44,342 nucleotides of DNA from Candidatus Aminicenantota bacterium. GTDB lineage: Bacteria; Acidobacteriota; Aminicenantia; UBA2199. The notes beneath the pieces were generated by a model. The model did not search any database. It saw only the letters and a program-made list of their open reading frames with translations, and was not told the DNA's origin. Every line of letters begins with the position of its first letter. Positions within the stretch are counted from its first letter, which is position 1. Location: NCBI GenBank assembly GCA_026393835.1, contig JAPKZK010000173.1, forward strand, positions 1 through 44,342. Reading direction: 5' to 3'. Shown here one piece after another: positions 31,567 to 39,251 of this stretch. A program made the translations under genes and the position numbers.

Positions 31567-32760
31567 ATGAAAATCGAAAAAATCAAGATTCAGCGGTTTA
31601 AAGTCTTTAAGGATACTGAAATAAGAAACCTGCCTAATATGTGTGTGTTTTTAGGGGCAAATGGAGCGGGTAAATCCACTTTATTCGATGTATTCAGCTT
31701 CTTAAGCGATTGCCTGAAAAATAATGTAAAAACCGCAATCAATAAACGGGGAGGGTTTAAGGAAGTCATCTCCAGGGAACAAAAGGGGGATATCGAATTT
31801 GAGATAAAATTCAGGAACGATGCCGAACAGGAGAAACGTCAACCACTGGTGACTTATTCTTTAAAGATCGGTCTAAAAGACAATTTCCCCATTGTGAAAA
31901 ACGAAGTGTTGTCTTATCGAAGGGGGGGGAGCGGGCGACCCTGGAAATTCCTGGATATCAGCGAGGGCGAAGGAACCGCCATTGTCAACGAAGATGAATA
32001 CGGCATCGATGAAGCCAGTGAAAAAAGAGATACCCAGGTTTTGGACTCCCCTGATATCCTGGCAATAAAAGGGCTCGGTCAATTTCAAAAATTTAAGGCG
32101 ATTTCCAGTTTCAGGAAACTGCTGGAGAATTGGTACATTTCAAATTTTCAAATACAGGCAGCCCGGGCGATTCCCGATGTCGGAATCAGCGAGCACCTCT
32201 GGCCGGAGGGAGAAAATCTCCCACAAGTGGCCCAATTTATTTATGAAAATTACCGGGATACCTTCAACCTGGTACTGGAAAAGATGAGAAAAAGGGTCCC
32301 GGGAATCTCCAACGTGGAAGCAAAGGAGACTGCTGACGGGAGGATCGTGCTTAAATTCCAGGATGGCAGTTTTAAAGACCCGTTTATCTCCAGGTATGTA
32401 TCAGACGGGACCATCAAAATGTTCGGATACTTACTCCTTCTTTATGACCCCAAGCCCCACCCGCTGCTGTGCATCGAAGAGCCGGAGAACTACTTACATC
32501 CCGATTTACTCCCTGAACTGGCCGAGGAGTTCCGCGAATATGCTTACCGGGGTGGGCAGGTTTTTATATCCACTCACTCGCCGGATTTTGTCAATGCGTT
32601 GAAACCGGAAGAATTGTTCTGGCTCAACAAAGAAAACGGCTTTACCACCATTAAAAGCGCTGTCGAAGACATGGACGTGAAAGCATTATACGAAGCCGGG
32701 GATTTGTTGGGCTCGCTGTGGAGACAGAAATATTTAAAGGGAAGCGGTCCTTTTCAATGA
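31567..32760 (+). CDS. AAA_21-type (OLD/RecF-like) ATPase of a two-gene cassette
   Basis: The 397-residue ABC-type ATPase has an SMC/RecF-like start (KIEKIKIQRFKVFKD), Walker A GANGAGKST (K36), a signature-like YVSDGTIKMFGYLLLL, Walker B LLCIEEPEN (E304/E305) and an H-loop FISTHSPDFV. This is the AAA_21 family used by many anti-phage systems as sensor or regulator. The ATG at 31567 is chosen over an in-frame upstream codon because AAAGGA lies at the right distance and the family's conserved strand starts there. Its stop overlaps the DUF4276 start by 4 nt (ATGA), so the two proteins are made together. The cassette has its own promoter. Confidence 0.9.
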   Translation: MKIEKIKIQRFKVFKDTEIRNLPNMCVFLGANGAGKSTLFDVFSFLSDCLKNNVKTAINKRGGFKEVISREQKGDIEFEIKFRNDAEQEKRQPLVTYSLKIGLKDNFPIVKNEVLSYRRGGSGRPWKFLDISEGEGTAIVNEDEYGIDEASEKRDTQVLDSPDILAIKGLGQFQKFKAISSFRKLLENWYISNFQIQAARAIPDVGISEHLWPEGENLPQVAQFIYENYRDTFNLVLEKMRKRVPGISNVEAKETADGRIVLKFQDGSFKDPFISRYVSDGTIKMFGYLLLLYDPKPHPLLCIEEPENYLHPDLLPELAEEFREYAYRGGQVFISTHSPDFVNALKPEELFWLNKENGFTTIKSAVEDMDVKALYEAGDLLGSLWRQKYLKGSGPFQ

Positions 32761-33335
32761 TTCGATTGGAATTCTTATTAGAAGAGCCGTCCATGGAAAA
32801 TGTCCTGAAGAAGATTCTTCCTCTAATTTTACCGCAGGATTATCGATACAATTCCAATTATTTTTTAAGACCCCACCAGGGAAAATCGGATTTACAAAAA
32901 TCGATTCCCAACAAAATGAAAAGATTCAGCCATTTCCATGAACCGGTCATGTTGATCATATTGCATGACCAGGACAGCAATGACTGTATCCGATTAAAAA
33001 AAGAGTTAACGGAATTATGTAAAAAGCATGGACAGTGCCCATTTTTTATTCGCATTGTTTGCCGGGAATTGGAGTCCTGGTTTTTAGGAGATATGGACGC
33101 GATTGAAGCGGCTTTTCCTTCTTTTAAAGCCCATAAATATAAAAACAAAGCAAAGTATCGGAACCCCGACCTTCTCAATGCTTCCGATGAAATGTCAAAA
33201 TTACTGCCGCGTTTTCAGAAACTTAATGCCTCCGTGAATATATCCAGGCATCTTAAACTGGAACAAAATACGTCCACCAGTTTTAAGAATTTTGTATCAG
33301 GTTTAAAGAAGATTCTTACGTTATATAACACTTAG
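32757..33335 (+). CDS. DUF4276 family protein, TOPRIM-like putative nuclease
   Basis: The 192-residue protein matches DUF4276. An N-terminal acidic LLEEPS (E9/E10), a DxD-type LIILHDQDSND (D71, D73) and the hallmark CRELESWFLGD (E104, E106, D112) are consistent with a TOPRIM-like metal site. Proteins of this kind paired with AAA_21 ATPases recall OLD-type nucleases and the PARIS pair (AriA/AriB), in which the ATPase restrains a TOPRIM effector. It is translated with the ATPase through an ATGA overlap. The 3' end overlaps the convergent asnB by 15 bp. Family call good; effector role inferred. Confidence 0.82.
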   Translation: MIRLEFLLEEPSMENVLKKILPLILPQDYRYNSNYFLRPHQGKSDLQKSIPNKMKRFSHFHEPVMLIILHDQDSNDCIRLKKELTELCKKHGQCPFFIRIVCRELESWFLGDMDAIEAAFPSFKAHKYKNKAKYRNPDLLNASDEMSKLLPRFQKLNASVNISRHLKLEQNTSTSFKNFVSGLKKILTLYNT

Positions 33336-35303
33336 CCCGGACGAGGCTTTACAAAAAAACCGTTCCCGCCAGAGGTTGAAATTAATAAGCGCCCATAAGC
33401 GGTGCGCATGATCGCGCTTACCGCTGAGATGCTCTTCCTTCATCCTCTTAATATAGGTATAATTGAAAAACCCCGACTCCTTCACCCGCTTCTCGGAAAG
33501 GTACTCCATCATCAAATCCTTTAACTCGGTTCTTAGCCAATTCTTAATGGGAATGGAAAATCCTTCCTTGCGCCGGTAAATGATCTCACCCGGTAAAATA
33601 CCCTCCATGGCCTTTTTAAAAAACCATTTGGTAACCGGCCCCCGGACTTTGAAATGGGACGGCAAGGAAAAAGCAAACTCCACTATTTTATAATCCAACA
33701 GCGGCGCCCGCGCCTCCAGGCTGGCGGCCATACTCATCCGGTCCACCTTCACCAGGATGTCGTCCACCATGTAAGTCTTTAAATCCAGGTAAAGGTCGCG
33801 GTTAATGCCTTCACAGCGGCTGCTGTTTTCAAAATGCGCGGCGAAGGGCTCCCGCAGCGGTAACGGCAGCAGGAAATCTTGCTGTAAAAAATCAGGCGAA
33901 TAGAGATGCTGCTTCCGAAGGTTGGATAAATAGATCATCCAGCGGAAATGCCGGTTCGTATACGAGTTGTCCAGTCCCTCGCTGAAACGTTTTATGCGGT
34001 TGACAAACCCCTTTTTCAATCCCGACGGCGGGAAAAGATGGGTGGTTTTGGCCATTATTTTATGCAGCGGCCGGAAAAGTGAGAAATCGACGGTGCGGGC
34101 AATCTTCTGCGCGATGTAATGTTCATACCCGCCGAAAATCTCATCGCCCCCGTCGCCGGAAAGAACCACGGTTACTTTTTCCCTGGCGGTTTTGCTTACC
34201 AGGTAAGTGGGAAAATTGGAAAAATCCGCCATGGGCTCATCCCAAAAATCCGCCAGGTAATATACCAATTCGGCGATGCCGGGAGAGAGGGTCCGGGTAT
34301 AATGATCCGTGTTAAACATTTCCGCCACCCGCTGCGAATACCCCAGTTCGCTGTAGGATTTTTCTTCAAAACCGATGGAAAATGTTTTTGTCTTACCGGG
34401 AGAAAGGGAGGCCATGGTAGAAACGATGGCGCTGGAATCGATGCCGCCGGAGAGAAAGGCGCCCAGGGGTACGTCGGAGACCAGGCGCATTTTCACCGAC
34501 TCTTTAAGCAGGCCGTGAAATTGTTCTTTTAACGCCCCGAAATCGGGCTTTTTACCGGCGGCGGCGGCCCGGGCAGACAGGGCAGCGGCGCTGTCAACGG
34601 CATCGGCCACATCCCAATATTTTTCGATGTGCAGCTTGCCATCCTCATAAGTCAAAATATGCCCGGCCGGCAATTTTTTGATACCGTTAAAAATAGAATA
34701 AGGCGCCGGGATATATTCCAGGGACAGGAAATAATCCAGGGCGTTGGGATCGATCTCCCTTTTTACCCCGGGGTATTCCAGGATGGCCTTGATCTCCGAC
34801 GCGAAGACCAGGTTGCCGGTTCCCGGCGCCAGGTAATAATAAAGCGGTTTCTTGCCGATATGATCGCGGGCCAGCACCAACCGGTGATTTTTGATATCGT
34901 AAATACCCAGGGCGAACATGCCCCTGAGTTTCCCGGCAAACGCCGGCCCATACTCTTCGTAAAGATTAACGATGACTTCCGTATCGGATTGGGTCCTGAA
35001 TCGATAACCCTTTGCCAGGAGTTCTTCCCGTAGTCCCTGGAAATTGTATACTTCCCCGTTATAAGTGATCCAGTTGTTTTTGGAATAAGAAGGAAGGGGT
35101 TGATGTCCGGTTTTAAGGTCAATGATACTGAGCCGCCGGGCGGCAAGACCTACATCGCCTTTAGGGCCGTGGAAATAATAGCCGTCATCATCCGGGCCGC
35201 GGTGCTTCAGCCGGTTATTCATCCGGGTTAAAACTTCTTTACTTATCCCTGATGCCGGCGGTCCCGGCGGTTCCAGTTGATAGAAACCGCAAATGCCGCA
35301 CAT
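33321..35303 (-). CDS. asnB: Glutamine-hydrolysing asparagine synthase
   Basis: The 660-residue enzyme makes asparagine (or amidates another substrate) from aspartate, glutamine and ATP. The N-terminal glutamine amidotransferase has the catalytic Cys2 (MCGICGFYQ), RGPDD and RLSIIDL. The synthase domain has the PP-loop FLSGGIDSSAI and SGDGGDEIFGGY. The start is fixed by Cys2. It lies 66 bp downstream of the STAS gene, but the sequence just before the ATG is a GC-rich hairpin followed by a U-rich stretch and has no Shine-Dalgarno. AsnB homologues often occur with exopolysaccharide genes, as here; amidation of a surface polymer is an alternative role. About 30-40 residues longer than typical AsnB because of extra Ala/Gly-rich segments such as ALSARAAAAGK. 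Confidence 0.95.
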   Translation of the reverse strand: MCGICGFYQLEPPGPPASGISKEVLTRMNNRLKHRGPDDDGYYFHGPKGDVGLAARRLSIIDLKTGHQPLPSYSKNNWITYNGEVYNFQGLREELLAKGYRFRTQSDTEVIVNLYEEYGPAFAGKLRGMFALGIYDIKNHRLVLARDHIGKKPLYYYLAPGTGNLVFASEIKAILEYPGVKREIDPNALDYFLSLEYIPAPYSIFNGIKKLPAGHILTYEDGKLHIEKYWDVADAVDSAAALSARAAAAGKKPDFGALKEQFHGLLKESVKMRLVSDVPLGAFLSGGIDSSAIVSTMASLSPGKTKTFSIGFEEKSYSELGYSQRVAEMFNTDHYTRTLSPGIAELVYYLADFWDEPMADFSNFPTYLVSKTAREKVTVVLSGDGGDEIFGGYEHYIAQKIARTVDFSLFRPLHKIMAKTTHLFPPSGLKKGFVNRIKRFSEGLDNSYTNRHFRWMIYLSNLRKQHLYSPDFLQQDFLLPLPLREPFAAHFENSSRCEGINRDLYLDLKTYMVDDILVKVDRMSMAASLEARAPLLDYKIVEFAFSLPSHFKVRGPVTKWFFKKAMEGILPGEIIYRRKEGFSIPIKNWLRTELKDLMMEYLSEKRVKESGFFNYTYIKRMKEEHLSGKRDHAHRLWALINFNLWRERFFCKASSGLSVI

Positions 35304-35307
35304 ATTA

Positions 35308-35365
35308 AAAGAACACCCCCAACGCAGGCGCTGGGGGAAGTTCGTTACAAAATCGGGTGTTCTTT
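35308..35365 (-). promoter_or_regulatory. Attenuator-like double hairpin before asnB
   Basis: On the minus strand a stem CCCCCAGCGC/GCGTTGGGGG (about 35337-35316) is followed by TGTTCTTTT, a terminator-like form. An upstream AAAGAACACCC (35365-35355) is the exact complement of GGGTGTTCTTT (35318-35308), which overlaps the hairpin's 3' arm. The two pairings exclude each other. The asnB ATG starts five bases after the U-rich run. Confidence 0.55.
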
Positions 35366-35369
35366 ATTA

Positions 35370-35705
35370 TTAGTAACTTGCAATGGCTTTGTCTTCGTCT
35401 TCAAAGGAATCGAAAACCGTAATCAGTTTTGTTACCGACAGTAGGTCGCGTACTTTATTGGTCAGGTTAACGATTTTTACAACGCCGTTTGCTTTTTTAA
35501 GCGAGGTATAAGAGCGTACCACTTCACCCAGGCCGGTTGAATCCAGATAGGGCACATCGGCAAAGTTTAACAGCAACTTAGTCTCTTTCTCTTTGACGGC
35601 GCTATCTATGGCTCCTCTTAAGTCATCGATGCCTTCACCGATAAGTATTTTCCCATGCAAATCAAGAATCAGCACATCACCTTTTTTTCTTTTCCCAATT
35701 TTCAT
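35370..35705 (-). CDS. STAS-domain protein (anti-sigma factor antagonist type)
   Basis: The 111-residue single STAS domain matches SpoIIAA/RsbV-like antagonists: GDVLILDLHGKIL, then the phosphorylation-site helix YLDSTGLGEVV, where the Ser of DSTGLG is the expected kinase target, and VKIVNLTNKVRDLLSVTKL. Such proteins bind anti-sigma kinases when unphosphorylated. No anti-sigma kinase or sigma factor is adjacent. AAGGAG lies upstream of the ATG and a good promoter precedes it. Confidence 0.93.
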   Translation of the reverse strand: MKIGKRKKGDVLILDLHGKILIGEGIDDLRGAIDSAVKEKETKLLLNFADVPYLDSTGLGEVVRSYTSLKKANGVVKIVNLTNKVRDLLSVTKLITVFDSFEDEDKAIASY

Positions 35706-35750
35706 ATTTATTAACTCCTTAATTTTTAGTTTAAAAATTTTTATTAACCA

Positions 35751-35779
35751 GTTATAACATATTAAAAGGTATTTTTCAA
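35751..35779 (-). promoter_or_regulatory. Promoter of the STAS gene
   Basis: On the minus strand TTGAAA (35779-35774), a 17-bp spacer and TATAAC (35756-35751). The start near 35744 leaves a leader of about 38 nt. Confidence 0.6.
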
Positions 35780-35808
35780 TGAGTTATCCAACTTTAAACC
35801 GGTTTTTT

Positions 35809-36855
35809 TTATTCAGTGGGCGTCTCAGTGGGCGTTTCAGTAGGAGTTGGAGCGGGTTCCGCGGTCATTTTTACTTTCTCTTCCAGCTTCTTCTTGACCC
35901 TGTCCAGGAGTTCGGAGGGGATGTTAAAACTCAATGTGACTTTTTCAGCGGAAGCGCTGATATTGATTTTATTCACCACGTCCATCGCTTCCTGGCCGGC
36001 CAGGCCCGCCATTCCTTTAAACCCGTTCAAGGTAGCGACCAGTTGGTTATTGCCTTCTTGATTGGGGCAAACCAGGTTGATTTCGCCAATATAGGCATTA
36101 TCCTTGTAATTAAAGTCTCCCAGGATAACCTCCGCCTTCGTTAAATCGACTTTTGCCATGCCCAAATCATGAACTTTTTTGGCGTCCGCGGGGAAATCGA
36201 AGACAAAAGAGACCAGGCCGTTGAACTTTTCGATATAAGGTTTCATTTTGGCGTTGGCCATGATGCTCTGCCCCTCGCCTTTGGAAAGGTCGATTACCTT
36301 TTTCACGCCGTCGGGTTTACCGCCGGCCGCGATGCTTTCGTTAATAAAGGCAAAGGCAATTTCTTCTTCCGTACCGTCTTGTTTGACCTCTTTGAATTTA
36401 TAGACCGGGATACCCTTATAAGCCTCTTCAGTATACCCCACCTTCTGCTCTTTCAGGATCGCCAGGATTTTGTCCTTGTTGTAGTTCAGATGGGCTACCA
36501 GTACTCCGTCGGCGGTGTTGGCGGGGCCTATGTTACCCAGGATGGCAATGGCCAATGCGTAAACATCCTTCCTGGGATCGATGCCGGTTTTAGCGACAAA
36601 ATCCTGGTAATCTTTAAATGTCGCGCCGGGTTTCGCGGGTTTTTCTTCTTTGATCATTTTGTCAAAGAATTCCATTTTGACCAGGTCCTGGAAATTTATG
36701 TAAACGACGCCGGCCGAATTATCCGGGAGCAGGGAAAATAACTTTATACCGCCTGCCGCCGCGGCGCCGGAGGCGCCTTCTTTCCCACAACCGGGGAAAA
36801 GGAACAATGTTAAAACCAGGATGCTCATGGATATTGCTGTTAAAACTTTTTTCAT
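35809..36855 (-). CDS. DUF3352-like lipoprotein of unknown function
   Basis: The 348-residue product has a lipoprotein signal (ILVLTLFLFPGC; lipobox FPGC, Cys near residue 23) and an Ala/Gly linker. The domain (LLPDNSAGVVYINFQDLVK; GVLVAHLNYNKDKILAILKE; YKGIPVYKFKE; AFAFINESIAAGGKPDGVKKVID) resembles DUF3352-type exported proteins. It ends with a short Pro-Thr-Glu repeat (PTETPTETPTE). AAGGAGG precedes the ATG at ideal spacing. Likely anchored at the inner or outer membrane facing the periplasm. Function unknown. Confidence 0.75.
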   Translation of the reverse strand: MKKVLTAISMSILVLTLFLFPGCGKEGASGAAAAGGIKLFSLLPDNSAGVVYINFQDLVKMEFFDKMIKEEKPAKPGATFKDYQDFVAKTGIDPRKDVYALAIAILGNIGPANTADGVLVAHLNYNKDKILAILKEQKVGYTEEAYKGIPVYKFKEVKQDGTEEEIAFAFINESIAAGGKPDGVKKVIDLSKGEGQSIMANAKMKPYIEKFNGLVSFVFDFPADAKKVHDLGMAKVDLTKAEVILGDFNYKDNAYIGEINLVCPNQEGNNQLVATLNGFKGMAGLAGQEAMDVVNKINISASAEKVTLSFNIPSELLDRVKKKLEEKVKMTAEPAPTPTETPTETPTE

Positions 36856-36936
36856 ATTAAACCTCCTTTTTAAGATTCAATCTTATCATATTTAAATTCT
36901 TTTTACCACTACTCGTCCAAATAATTTTTTCCCCCA

Positions 36937-36951
36937 CCCCGCGGCGCGGGG
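36937..36951. terminator. GC-rich hairpin after the pssE operon
   Basis: CCCCGCG-G-CGCGGGG is a perfect 7-bp stem, and GGTTC/GAACC (36950-36967) forms a second small stem beside it. There is no clear U-run on the minus strand, so it is only a possible end of the polysaccharide transcript. Confidence 0.3.
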
Positions 36952-37030
36952 TTCCTATTGTAGAACCGAACCGTACCGCTTTCTGTATGTCCCCTCTTTA
37001 ACTTATTGTTTTTATACATCTCTTTAGTTC

Positions 37031-37062
37031 ACGTCCGTGTTTATCAGAGTACGTCCGTGGCT
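37031..37062 (-). repeat. ACACGGAC-family dispersed repeat (copy 5)
   Basis: ACGTCCGTGTTTATCAGAGT continues with ACGTCCGTGGCT. A reverse-oriented diverged copy lying directly at the 3' end of pssE. Confidence 0.6.
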
Positions 37063-37600
37063 ATTTTTTTATTATACCAAGGCATATGTCATTCAACTTC
37101 CTGGCAAAAGTCCCGGCCCGTTGGCTGAAGTCGCCCATTGTCTGCATATCTTTCCCGTCACTTTGGAAAACTTGCTTTTGCAATTCCAGCACCCGGCGGT
37201 GATAGTTGTTTATGGCGTCGCCCAGGTCTTCCACTTCATAAGCGGCTATGATTTTCCCTTTACCTTCCATCATCCGGCAAAAATGTACCTGGTGGTCGTC
37301 GATATGCTCGCTATACCGCTTCTGCCTGGGCATTACCAGGGGAATCTTCTTATGGTAAAGCCCCAGCATGATGCTGCCCGTACCTCCGTGGGTAATAATA
37401 ATCTCCGCGGCGGCCATTCGTTCCAGCATTTCACTGAAAGCGATGAAACCGGCGTAATCGCAAAAGTGGGGCTTGTACGTGGAATAGCCGGTCTGGATAA
37501 AAACATCGGGGGAAATATTGTTTTCCCTTTTCAAGTCATCCATGGCTTTAACCAGCCGGTCAAAGGGCTGTTCGTGGGTTCCTACCGTGACGAATATCAT
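37061..37600 (-). CDS. pssE: PssE/Alg13-like glycosyltransferase catalytic subunit
   Basis: The 179-residue protein has the GT28 C-terminal fold: the start MIFVTVGTHEQPFDRLVKAMD, then IITHGGTGSIMLGLYHKKIPLVMPRQKRYSEHIDDHQ, the UDP-sugar-binding motif. It is the soluble half of a split glycosyltransferase that needs PssD as its membrane anchor and acceptor subunit, adding a sugar to a polyprenyl-linked intermediate. The ATG at 37600 is chosen because the conserved strand begins there and it overlaps the pssD stop by 4 nt (ATGA); the longer frame to 37654 is unlikely. Confidence 0.9.
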   Translation of the reverse strand: MIFVTVGTHEQPFDRLVKAMDDLKRENNISPDVFIQTGYSTYKPHFCDYAGFIAFSEMLERMAAAEIIITHGGTGSIMLGLYHKKIPLVMPRQKRYSEHIDDHQVHFCRMMEGKGKIIAAYEVEDLGDAINNYHRRVLELQKQVFQSDGKDMQTMGDFSQRAGTFARKLNDICLGIIKK

Positions 37601-38046
37601 AGTATCTGCCCCAACATGAGACCCCGGGGATAAAATTTTCTCTGCTCTTCCCACTGCAGGATAAACACATCGGTAATGGGGTAAACGATTTTCCCGGTAA
37701 GCGAAGGTGTGTCGATCCGTTCATAAGCCTCGATAAACACCAGTTTTTTCCCCAGCAGCTTGCCCAGGAAAAAAAATGGAATCGCCACTCCCGCGCCGGT
37801 GGAAATAATAACATCGGGTTTTTCCTTAAAAAGGACTTTCAGGGCCACGAAAAAATTCCGCGCCAGGTTAAACAGGTTTCGGTTGGTAGGGAAAAACGCC
37901 CAGTAAACTCTTTCTTTTTCCAACAACGACACGGCGTCTTCTTTTTTAAAGGTCACCCAGAACCGGTCGTACCGCTCCCAGAAATCTTTCAGCAGGTGCA
38001 GCAGCAATAGGTGACCGCCGCTGGAACAAACCATACCCAGTTTCAT
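37597..38046 (-). CDS. pssD: PssD/Alg14-like glycosyltransferase membrane subunit
   Basis: The 149-residue product has the Alg14-type start MKLGMVCSSGGHLLLLHLL, then FWVTFKKED, the segment KPDVIISTGAGVAIPFFFLGKLLGKKLVFIEAYERIDTPSLTGK, and PITDVFILQWEEQ. It recruits PssE to the membrane. Of two adjacent ATG codons, 38046 is preferred since AGAGG lies 5 nt from it; the first at 38049 overlaps the preceding gene's stop. Confidence 0.9.
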   Translation of the reverse strand: MKLGMVCSSGGHLLLLHLLKDFWERYDRFWVTFKKEDAVSLLEKERVYWAFFPTNRNLFNLARNFFVALKVLFKEKPDVIISTGAGVAIPFFFLGKLLGKKLVFIEAYERIDTPSLTGKIVYPITDVFILQWEEQRKFYPRGLMLGQIL

Positions 38047-39251
38047 CATGACCTCTTAACGCCCCCTAAAATCTTGCTGAATAAACTTTCCAGGTTTTTA
38101 TAGCCGATCTCCCCGGTATAACATTCATTAACACGCGCCAGGGATTTTTGTTTCATAACCATCAGGGCCCCATTATCCAGCGCCAGCAGCCGGGAGATTT
38201 GCCGCCGCAGGTGGTCCGGGTTGCCCGGTTCAAAAAGAAAACCTGTTTCGCCTTCGGTTACCAGTTCCCTGGCGCCGCCGATATCCGAAGCGATAACCGG
38301 CGTCCCGCAGGCGTAACTTTCGATAATCGAATAACCGAAGGATTCGTAACACTCCGAAGGGAAAATAAGAAACCGCGCCCCGGCTAGAATTTCTCTTTTC
38401 AAATGACCGTCGATAAACCCGGCGAATTCGATGTTTCCCAGGTTGCGGTCGCGGGCAAACTCTTTCAATTCTTTTTCCAGCGGCCCGCTGCCCACTATTT
38501 TCAATGGCAGGTGCGGCAGCCCCACAAATGCGTTTAATAAAGTTAATAATCCTTTTTCCCTGGATAAGCGACCCACATAAACCGCATAAGGACCGGGCAA
38601 TGAAACCGAGCCTTCGCTACTTGTCACCGGTTCGAAATCGATGAAATTGGGGAACACCTCGATTTTATCGCAGGGGAATCCCGCTTCCACGAATTTCGCT
38701 TCCAGGAACCGGCTGGCGGCCAGGAACCGGTCGACAGTCCTTATGACGGTTTTGCCCCGGCGGTGGAACCATTCCCCTGCCGCAATGCCCATACTATTTA
38801 TAAAACTGCGCTGGTAACACCGGTGAATAATACCGGGCAGGAAATTACCGGGTTTGCATTTTTCACAGGCGGTGAAATCGTTTCTCAGGAAAAGCCCGTT
38901 CAGGCAAAGGAATTTATAATTTTCCAACCGTTTCAGGATGGGCACCCCGTTTTTATGCAAAACCCGCAGGATGGATAATGAAAGCAAAGGGGCCAAATTA
39001 TGAACCACGGCCAGGTCGGGTTTTTCCGCTAATAAAAACGTTTCCAGTTCCCTGTTAAGCGCCGGGGAGTTGATTAATTTGAAAGGGAGCGCCCATTTTT
39101 TTAGCGGGGAGAAACCATCAATATCCCGGCTGTCGCGAAAAAAACGTATCACCCGGTGGCCCGCCCGGGTCAGGGTATCTTCGAGGATGGCGACATACCT
39201 ATCTTCCCCACCCCGGTAACGGTAATAATTATGAACCAGCAGGATTTTCAT
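38046..39251 (-). CDS. Family 4 glycosyltransferase (polysaccharide biosynthesis)
   Basis: The 401-residue GT-B enzyme has an N-terminal GGEDRYV loop, a Cys cluster typical of this subfamily (CLNGLF...CEKCKPG...RCY), the hinge YVGRLSREKGLLTLLNAF, and the nucleotide-sugar site FPSECYESFGYSIIESYACGTPVIASDIGGARE with the retaining E-x7-E motif. It transfers a sugar to a growing lipid-linked chain on the cytoplasmic side. It overlaps the transferase gene upstream by 23 bp and pssD downstream by up to 4 bp. Confidence 0.92.
   Translation of the reverse strand: MKILLVHNYYRYRGGEDRYVAILEDTLTRAGHRVIRFFRDSRDIDGFSPLKKWALPFKLINSPALNRELETFLLAEKPDLAVVHNLAPLLSLSILRVLHKNGVPILKRLENYKFLCLNGLFLRNDFTACEKCKPGNFLPGIIHRCYQRSFINSMGIAAGEWFHRRGKTVIRTVDRFLAASRFLEAKFVEAGFPCDKIEVFPNFIDFEPVTSSEGSVSLPGPYAVYVGRLSREKGLLTLLNAFVGLPHLPLKIVGSGPLEKELKEFARDRNLGNIEFAGFIDGHLKREILAGARFLIFPSECYESFGYSIIESYACGTPVIASDIGGARELVTEGETGFLFEPGNPDHLRRQISRLLALDNGALMVMKQKSLARVNECYTGEIGYKNLESLFSKILGGVKRS

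Noticed and set aside
37600..37654. Longer pssE start at 37654
   Set aside because: The conserved MIFVTVGTHEQPF start and the 4-nt overlap with pssD point to 37600.
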